Shown: one piece after another, positions 23,194 through 28,139 of the stretch
Numbering within the stretch: the first letter of the stretch is position 1
Layout: each line of letters begins with the position of its first letter
DNA from: JBOHHM01 sp050725495
Lineage (GTDB): Bacteria; Pseudomonadota; Gammaproteobacteria; Burkholderiales; Burkholderiaceae_C
DNA length: 28,139 bases
Direction: 5' to 3'
Assembly: GCA_050725495.1 (NCBI GenBank)
Contig: JBOHHM010000045.1
Coordinates: 1 to 28,139, forward strand
Notes under the pieces: generated by a model
Database searches by the model: none
What the model was told of the DNA's origin: nothing
Seen by the model: the letters and a program-made list of their open reading frames with translations, nothing else
Made by a program: the position numbers and the translations under genes

Positions 23194-23940
23194 GTGACGG
23201 ATACGAATCAACAAGGACTCGATCGCTTAGCCCCTCAACCTGCGTTTTCCGAGCGCCTGCGCCACAGCAAGGCGCTGCTGCCCACGATGGCGGTGATGGG
23301 CGTGACCGTACTCGCGCTCGCTGCGGCTCTGGTGACCCATCGCTCCGAGGCCCAGCCCGGAGGGCCCCAGCCCATGGTTCAGGGCGGGCCGTACGCGCAA
23401 GGTGGCCAGCCGATGGCTCAGGCAGCGCAATACGCACAGGCGGCGCCATACGCCCAGGGGTCGCAGTACCCTCAGGCGACGGCGCCCAGCGCGGCCCAGC
23501 CTGCGCACGCCCAGCTCCAGCGTCAGCCAGCCCCTGTGGCTCATGTCGCCCGAGCACCGGTCTGCCGCAACTGCGGCACGGTCGAGTCGGTCACGCCTGT
23601 GCAGCGCTCGGCTCCGACCAGCGGCGTGGGCGCCGTGGCCGGCGGGGTCGCCGGTGCCTTGCTCGGCAACCAGGTTGGTGGTGGCAACGGCCGCGCCGCC
23701 ATGACGGTGCTGGGGGCGGTCGGTGGTGGTTTTGCCGGCAACGCCATCGAGAAAAACATGAAGACGCAGACCAGCTACCAGATGCGCGTCCGCATGCGCG
23801 ACGGCTCGGTGCGCACGGTGGAGCAGGCCACGGCGCTGGCGGCGGGTTCGCCGGTGTTGGTGGAGCGCAACACCGTACGACTGGCGCCGGTGAGCCAGTC
23901 GGCGGCACAATCCATGAGCTCAGGCCATTCTTCTCTGTAA
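23194..23940 (+). CDS. Glycine-zipper 2TM-domain membrane protein
   Basis: The 248-residue product starts at a GTG with AAGGA eight bases upstream. One membrane anchor (about 29-50) is followed by a low-complexity Gln/Ala/Pro/Gly region (about 55-120). Then come CRNCGTVESV and a Rick_17kDa/glycine-zipper 2TM domain (GVGAVAGGVAGALLGNQVG ... GGGFAGNAIEKNM, about 145-190). A beta-rich tail (YQMRVRMRDGSVRTVEQ) follows, as in outer-membrane lipoproteins of the SlyB/17-kDa type. No lipobox was seen. Its role is probably envelope integrity, by family analogy. It is followed 15 bases later by another envelope protein gene. Confidence 0.83.
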   Translation: MTDTNQQGLDRLAPQPAFSERLRHSKALLPTMAVMGVTVLALAAALVTHRSEAQPGGPQPMVQGGPYAQGGQPMAQAAQYAQAAPYAQGSQYPQATAPSAAQPAHAQLQRQPAPVAHVARAPVCRNCGTVESVTPVQRSAPTSGVGAVAGGVAGALLGNQVGGGNGRAAMTVLGAVGGGFAGNAIEKNMKTQTSYQMRVRMRDGSVRTVEQATALAAGSPVLVERNTVRLAPVSQSAAQSMSSGHSSL

Positions 23941-23955
23941 GCTCAAAGGAAACCC

Positions 23956-24351
23956 ATGAAACTCGCAACAAGAAACTGGACGCTGGCGGCTTGCCTGTCC
24001 TTGATGGGCCTGTCGGCGGCTCAGGCCGGTGACACCTACGTCAACGCGACCGTGGGGGGCGTGCTGTCGCCCGGCGTGTACGGCCGCATCGATTTTGGCA
24101 ACGCACCGCCGCCACCGGTGCTCTACCCGCAGCCCGTGATCATCCAGCGCCCGGCGGTGCTGGTCCATCAGGAGCCCCTGTACCTGTACGTGCCGCCAGG
24201 ACACGCCAAGAAATGGTCCAAGCATTGTGCGAGCTACAACGCCTGCGGCCGACCGGTCTATTTCGTGAAGGTGGACGAGCGGCACCATGACGGCGATCAC
24301 AAGCATAAGCACAAACACAAGGGCCATGGCAAGCACGGCCACGACGACTGA
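23956..24351 (+). CDS. Small secreted protein with a His/Lys-rich tail
   Basis: The 131-residue product has a signal peptide (MKLATRNWTLAACLSLMGLS, cleaved near AQA). The middle is rich in Pro and aromatics (PPPPVLYPQPVIIQRPAVLV, YLYVPPGHAKKWSKHC) with two Cys (HCASYNACG). The C-terminus alternates His and Lys (HKHKHKHKGHGKHGHDD). AAAGGAAACCC stands before the ATG. Similar short proteins are frequent in Burkholderiales, with no known function. The tail could bind divalent metals. It is probably co-transcribed with the glycine-zipper gene. Confidence 0.75.
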   Translation: MKLATRNWTLAACLSLMGLSAAQAGDTYVNATVGGVLSPGVYGRIDFGNAPPPPVLYPQPVIIQRPAVLVHQEPLYLYVPPGHAKKWSKHCASYNACGRPVYFVKVDERHHDGDHKHKHKHKGHGKHGHDD

Positions 24352-24353
24352 GC

Positions 24354-25391
24354 TTAGGCTTCGGCGACCTGCAGCACCAGCTTGCCGAAATTCTCGCCGG
24401 TGAAGAGCTTGATCAGCGCCTCTGGGAAGTTGTCCAGGCCCTTGACCATGTCCTCCCTGCTTTTCATGCGGCCGTCCTTGAGGTAGGCGGCCATTTCGGC
24501 CACGGCGAGGTGGTAGCGGTCGGCGTAGTCGAACACGACCATGCCTTCCATGCGAGCGCGGTTGACCAGCAGGGACAGGTAGTTCTTGGGCCCCTGAACA
24601 GGCTCGGTGTTGTTGTACTGGCTGATGGCGCCGCAGATCACGATGCGGGCGCCACGCGCGATGCGAGTCAGCACCGCATCCAGAATCTCGCCACCGACGT
24701 TGTCGAAATAAATGTCTACGCCCTTGGGGCAATGTTCCTTCAGGCCGGCCTTCACATCGCCGGCCTTGTAGTCGATGCAGGCGTCAAAGCCCAGCTCGTT
24801 GACGACCCAGTCGCACTTGGCCCGCCCGCCGGCGATACCGACCACGCGGCAGCCCTTGATCTTGGCGATCTGGCCCACAGTCTGGCCCACGGCGCCGGCC
24901 GCGCCCGACACCACGACGGTCTCGCCCGGTTTGGGCTGGCCCACATCGATCAGGCCGAAGTAACCCGTCATGCCGGGCATGCCCAGCACGTTGAGCCACT
25001 GGGTCAGGCTGCCGCGGCGCAGATCGATCTTGAACATGCCGTTGCGCTTGATCTGGTCCTGCGCAATCAGCATGTACTCCTGCACGCCCAGCCCGGCCGA
25101 GACGTAGTCGCCGACGGCAAAATCCGGGTTCCTGGAAGCAATGACCTTGCCCACGCCGCCGGCGCGCATGACTTCGCCGATCCCCACGGGCGGGATGTAG
25201 CTCTTGCCCTCGTTCATCCAGCCGCGCATGGCGGGGTCCAGCGACAGCGCCAGCGTTTTGACCAGCACGCCGCCCTCGGCCGGTTCGGCGACCGGCTCGG
25301 TGGTGAAGCTCCAGTTGGCGCGGGTGGGCGTGCCCACCGGCCGCGAGGCCAGGCGGATCTGGTGGTTGGTGAGGGAGGTGATGGCGTCCAT
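24354..25391 (-). CDS. NADP-dependent MDR-family oxidoreductase
   Basis: The 345-residue enzyme belongs to the zinc-free MDR group that includes leukotriene B4 12-hydroxydehydrogenase/prostaglandin reductase and E. coli CurA. It reduces the double bond of alpha,beta-unsaturated carbonyls with NADPH. Typical features are LSLDPAMRGWM near the start, the GMPGMTGYFGL helix, the Rossmann loop VVSGAAGAVGQTVGQIAK (about 150-167), YFDNVGGEILDAVL and ICGAISQYNN. The ATG at 25391 has AGGAG upstream. It converges on the His/Lys-tailed gene two bases away and is divergent from the egt operon. Confidence 0.9.
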   Translation of the reverse strand: MDAITSLTNHQIRLASRPVGTPTRANWSFTTEPVAEPAEGGVLVKTLALSLDPAMRGWMNEGKSYIPPVGIGEVMRAGGVGKVIASRNPDFAVGDYVSAGLGVQEYMLIAQDQIKRNGMFKIDLRRGSLTQWLNVLGMPGMTGYFGLIDVGQPKPGETVVVSGAAGAVGQTVGQIAKIKGCRVVGIAGGRAKCDWVVNELGFDACIDYKAGDVKAGLKEHCPKGVDIYFDNVGGEILDAVLTRIARGARIVICGAISQYNNTEPVQGPKNYLSLLVNRARMEGMVVFDYADRYHLAVAEMAAYLKDGRMKSREDMVKGLDNFPEALIKLFTGENFGKLVLQVAEA

Positions 25392-25598
25392 GGGGGGTCT
25401 CCTGCAGACGGGGTTGGCCAAGAATAGGCCATGGTAGCCACATACTCCAGCGCCACCGGTAGCCAAGGCGACAGGCGGCCGGGCAGGCCACAAGTCAGCC
25501 TGCTGTGCTGTAATGCGTCAGGACTTGGTGCGACCCATGTGCTGCTCCCCGGCCGGCCGCTGCGGTCGGGGTAATGGCCGTTTCTGGAGGCTTCCCGC

Positions 25599-26861
25599 AT
25601 GTCCCCGTTTCCGTCGTCCGCTCAGACTTGTGCTCATGTCCAGATCCAGCGCGAAGCCTTGGTGCAGCAGTATGCGGGCATAAGGGCTCAGAGCCTGGCG
25701 CTGGCGGCGCCTCTGTCGGCCGAGGATCAATGCATCCAGTCCATGCCCGATGCCAGCCCTACCAAATGGCATCTGGCGCACACCAGCTGGTTCTTCGAAG
25801 CCCTGGTTCTGCGGCCTCACGCCCCCGACTACCAGCCGTTCGACGAACGGTTTTTTTATCTTTTCAACTCCTACTACGAAGCCCTGGGCCCGCGTCATCC
25901 GCGGCCGCAGCGCGGGCTGTTGACCCGGCCCACGCTGGCCGAGGTCCATGCCTATCGCGCCCATGTGGACGTGGCCATGCAGGACTTCATCCGCGACAGC
26001 GATGAGCCCCTCTGGCAGGCCGCGCAATCCCTGGTCACGCTGGGCTTGAACCACGAGCAGCAGCACCAGGAACTGATCCTCACCGACATGCTGCATGCGC
26101 TGTGGTGCAACCCCTTGCTGCCGGCCTACCAGCCGGCCGATGCGCCGGTGTTGCGGCTGGCCAGTTCGGTACCGCCGCTGGGCTGGCGGGCCATGAGTGG
26201 GGGCACCGTGCAGGTCGGCCGCCAGGGCGGCGGGTTTGCCTTTGACAACGAAATGCCGCGCCACAGCGTGTTGCTGGCGCCCTACCAGCTGGCCGACCGG
26301 CTGGTGTGCTGCGGCGAGTATGCGCAGTTCATCGCGGACGGTGGCTACAGCCGGCCCGAGCTGTGGCTGTCGGACGGCTGGGCCGCCGTGCCGGCCAATG
26401 GCTGGCAGTCTCCCGCCTATTGGCTGGCGCCCGGCGATCCCCGGGCTCCTGGCAAAGACTGGCAGGTGTTCGGCCTGAACGGCGTGCGGCCGCTGGACCC
26501 CGCGGCGCCCGTAAGCCATGTCAGCTATTACGAAGCCGCTGCCTATGCCGAATGGGCGGGGGCTCGCTTGCCGACCGAGTTCGAATGGGAGGCGGCCTGC
26601 GCCACGCAAGACCTGCCGCAAATGACGGGCCATGTCTGGCAATGGACGCGCTCGTCCTACGACCCTTATTCCGGCTTTCGTCCGTTCACGGGCGTGGTGA
26701 GCGAATACAACGGCAAGTTCATGGTGGGGCAAATGGTGCTGCGGGGCAGCAGCAGCGCCACGCCTGAAGGACACACGCGAGCGAGCTACCGCAATTTCTT
26801 TCCGCCCGCCGCGCGCTGGCAGTTTTCAGGCATACGCCTGGCCAAGGATGGCAGATGCTGA
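25599..26861 (+). CDS. egtB: Ergothioneine biosynthesis sulfoxide synthase EgtB
   Basis: The 420-residue nonheme iron enzyme joins a thiol donor to trimethylhistidine (hercynine) with O2. An N-terminal DinB-like domain carries the iron ligands: KWHLAHTSWFFE (His61 or neighbour) and NHEQQHQEL (His152 and His156). A formylglycine-generating-enzyme-like C-terminal domain follows (MSGGTVQVG, FDNEMPRH, HVSYYEAAAYAEWAGARLPTE, MTGHVWQWT, SYRNFFPP). GGAGG stands nine bases before the ATG at 25599. It overlaps egtD by seven bases. No egtA or egtC homologue is next to it, so the thiol donor may be free cysteine, or those genes are elsewhere; this is inference. Confidence 0.93.
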   Translation: MSPFPSSAQTCAHVQIQREALVQQYAGIRAQSLALAAPLSAEDQCIQSMPDASPTKWHLAHTSWFFEALVLRPHAPDYQPFDERFFYLFNSYYEALGPRHPRPQRGLLTRPTLAEVHAYRAHVDVAMQDFIRDSDEPLWQAAQSLVTLGLNHEQQHQELILTDMLHALWCNPLLPAYQPADAPVLRLASSVPPLGWRAMSGGTVQVGRQGGGFAFDNEMPRHSVLLAPYQLADRLVCCGEYAQFIADGGYSRPELWLSDGWAAVPANGWQSPAYWLAPGDPRAPGKDWQVFGLNGVRPLDPAAPVSHVSYYEAAAYAEWAGARLPTEFEWEAACATQDLPQMTGHVWQWTRSSYDPYSGFRPFTGVVSEYNGKFMVGQMVLRGSSSATPEGHTRASYRNFFPPAARWQFSGIRLAKDGRC

Positions 26862-27850
26862 ACCCTAGCCTGCTGAACGCTGACGAGGTGCCTGCGACCC
26901 GCGAGGCTGTGCGCAGCCAGTTTGCGCAGGACTTGCTGGCCGCCCTGTCGAGGCGACCGCGCAGCATTTCGCCCAAGTATTTCTACGACGCCAGCGGCTC
27001 CGCCTTGTTTGACCGCATCTGTGAGCTGCCCGAGTACTATCCGACGCGCACCGAGTTGGCATTGCTGTCGATCCACGCGGCCGACATTGCCGGGCACATG
27101 GGCCCGCGCGCCGAGGTCGTGGAGTTTGGTGCCGGGTCGATGCGCAAGATCAGGCTGTTGCTGCAGGCCATGGAGCAGCCCGCCCGCTACCTGCCCGTGG
27201 ATATTTCGGGCGATCATTTGAGCCGCGCTGCGGCTGCGCTTCGGCGCGACTACCCCATGCTGGATGTGCTGCCCGTGGCGGCCGACTACACGCAGCGCCT
27301 GTCGCTGCCCGCGCCGATGATGGGTGCGGGAGCACGCGTGGGTTTTTTCCCCGGCTCCACCATTGGCAACTTCAGCCCCGAGGAGGCGCTGCACTTCCTG
27401 CAAATGGCGGCTCAGCTGCTGCGCGGCGGGGCTTTGCTGCTGGGGGTCGATCTGGTCAAGGAGCCCGCCATGCTGCATGCCGCCTACAACGACGCACAGG
27501 GCGTGACGGCGGCCTTCAACCTGAACCTGCTGGCGCGCGCCAACCGCGAGTTGGACGCCAACTTTGAGCTGACGCAATTTGCCCACAGCGCCTTCTACAA
27601 TGCGCCCTTGCAGCGGATCGAGATGCATCTGGTGAGCCGGTGCGCGCAACGCGTCTCGGTCTGTGGCGAATGCTTTGAGTTTGCCGAAGGCGAAACCCTG
27701 CACACCGAAAATTCCTATAAGTTCACCATTGACAGCCTGCGCCAGTTGGCGGCGCAGGCGGGTTTCAGGCCCGGCCCGGTCTGGACCGATCCGCAACACC
27801 TGTTCAGCCTGCATTGGCTGCAGGCCCCCGTCTGGAAAGGACTCCCATGA
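26855..27850 (+). CDS. egtD: L-histidine N(alpha)-methyltransferase EgtD
   Basis: The 331-residue SAM-dependent enzyme methylates histidine three times to give hercynine, the substrate of EgtB. Family segments are ISPKYFYDASGSALFDRICE, LPEYYPTRTELALL, the SAM site VVEFGAGSMRKIRLLL, LPVDISGDHL and VGFFPGSTIGNFSP. FNLNLLARANRELDANF and the histidine-binding end HTENSYKFT complete it. The length is normal. The ATG lies inside the last codons of egtB, so translation is coupled. The DUF427 gene begins within its last codon. Confidence 0.94.
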   Translation: MLNPSLLNADEVPATREAVRSQFAQDLLAALSRRPRSISPKYFYDASGSALFDRICELPEYYPTRTELALLSIHAADIAGHMGPRAEVVEFGAGSMRKIRLLLQAMEQPARYLPVDISGDHLSRAAAALRRDYPMLDVLPVAADYTQRLSLPAPMMGAGARVGFFPGSTIGNFSPEEALHFLQMAAQLLRGGALLLGVDLVKEPAMLHAAYNDAQGVTAAFNLNLLARANRELDANFELTQFAHSAFYNAPLQRIEMHLVSRCAQRVSVCGECFEFAEGETLHTENSYKFTIDSLRQLAAQAGFRPGPVWTDPQHLFSLHWLQAPVWKGLP

Positions 27851-28017
27851 AAGCAAGCTGGAACGGCGTCGTGATTGCCCAAAGCGACGACACCGTGGTG
27901 GTCGAAGGCAACCACTATTTCCCCGACAGCGCGCTCAACCGCGACTACATCACCTTCAGCAATCACAAAACCATGTGCGGCTGGAAGGGGCAGGCGAGCT
28001 ACTGTTTAATTGCGTAA
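27847..28017 (+). pseudogene. DUF427-family protein, truncated by an insertion
   Basis: The start is clear: MKASWNGVVIAQSDDTVVVE, GNHYFPDSALN and TMCGWKGQASY match the first half of DUF427 proteins (about 90-120 residues in full). The family has an SRPBCC-like or tudor-like small fold and no firm function. After WKGQASY the frame leaves the family pattern, reading CLIA and a TAA at 28015-28017. The point of loss coincides with a TA at 28000-28001, the target of IS630-type elements, and transposase sequence follows on the other strand. The remaining 56 residues are unlikely to be functional. The ATG overlaps the egtD stop by four bases, so it was the third gene of the egt operon. Confidence 0.8.
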
Positions 28018-28139
28018 GTTAACGATAGTGTTTCGAAGCTGTGCCCCGCGGACTTCACGCTTGCGCCAAACGAAGGGCGCGGCGTTCTCGTTGTAGGCGG
28101 CGGTGAAGGCATGGATGGCCTGGACGAGTTGGTCAGTGC
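28002..28139 (-). mobile_element. IS630-family-like element, right-hand part beyond the window
   Basis: The sequence from about 28002 holds a short non-coding end and then the C-terminus of a transposase on the minus strand. The joint follows a TA dinucleotide, as expected of IS630/Tc1-type insertions. The terminal inverted repeat and the other TA cannot be checked because the element runs off the window. Confidence 0.6.
28006..28139 (-). CDS. IS630-family-like transposase, C-terminal part
   Basis: Forty-four codons are visible and the gene continues off the right edge. The translation includes TDQLVQAIHAFTAAYNENAA, then PFVWRKREVRGAQLRNTI and ends VNLRN. The AFxAAYNENxxPFVW pattern is the usual C-terminal signature of IS630-family DDE transposases. 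The catalytic residues lie outside the window. It lies opposite to the interrupted DUF427 gene. Confidence 0.7.
   Translation of the reverse strand, partial: TDQLVQAIHAFTAAYNENAAPFVWRKREVRGAQLRNTIVNLRN

Noticed and set aside
25491..25527. CAAGTC and GACTTG pair in the gap between the MDR reductase and egtB
   Set aside because: Six-base arms 25 bases apart without further symmetry are expected by chance.
1..28139. CRISPR arrays, tRNA or rRNA genes and phage genes
   Set aside because: No regularly spaced repeats, cloverleaf-like sequence, rRNA segments or phage structural genes were found by reading both strands.

Overview
The window is high-GC DNA from a betaproteobacterium, most likely a member of the Comamonadaceae. 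This rests on the tight gene packing, a Bug-type solute receptor, the style of the metal-resistance genes, and degenerate copies of a stem-loop repeat that I recognise from that family. It reads as a metal-resistance block (about 1-11.7 kb) joined to ordinary chromosomal metabolism (11.7-28 kb), with an IS element at the right edge. No tRNA, rRNA or CRISPR array was seen, and no stretch over 300 bases lacks a gene.

Left block. A CusF-like gene without a usable start (139-606) faces a seven-gene minus-strand operon running from 7874 down to 636. In transcription order it encodes a small secreted His-tailed protein, a TolC-type outer-membrane lipoprotein, a Tat-exported multicopper oxidase, a periplasmic cupredoxin, a CopG/DUF411 protein, a CusF-like chaperone and a CopA-type P1B ATPase with YHS and Cys/His metal-binding N-terminal modules. 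Together they would pump Cu(I) out of the cytosol, then bind and oxidise it in the periplasm. No RND pump subunit and no CusRS/CopRS regulator is present. Upstream lies a Cys-rich secreted protein, then a mercury-type MerR gene divergent from merT and a GDCCxFCSYGD-type Cys-rich gene, with a MerR-type operator between them. merP and merA are absent.

Second metal unit (9457-11711). A short CDF-type cation transporter is divergent from a DMT/EamA transporter with a 69-residue His-rich tail. A MerR regulator with CadR-like cysteine spacing follows. A 17-bp perfect palindrome lies inside a 19-bp promoter spacer upstream of the CDF gene, the standard layout for MerR-family control.

Metabolic part. 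From 11.7 kb on come an MFS exporter with a small partner gene, a Bug receptor divergent from an acyl-CoA ligase, a ChaA-type antiporter, a small secreted protein, a type II NADH dehydrogenase, a luciferase-like monooxygenase, a serine beta-lactamase/esterase, a TetR regulator next to a DUF2855 protein, a glycine-zipper protein, a His/Lys-tailed secreted protein and an NADP-dependent MDR reductase. An egtB-egtD ergothioneine operon ends the region. The DUF427 gene after egtD is cut short by the end of an IS630-like element running off the window.

The most unusual items are the His-tailed DMT transporter in a CadR/CDF cassette, natural Trp-to-Met exchange in both CusF-like proteins, a mer unit without reductase, and dispersed stem-loop repeats that appear to be translated inside two genes. 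I did not find a clearly new multi-gene system.
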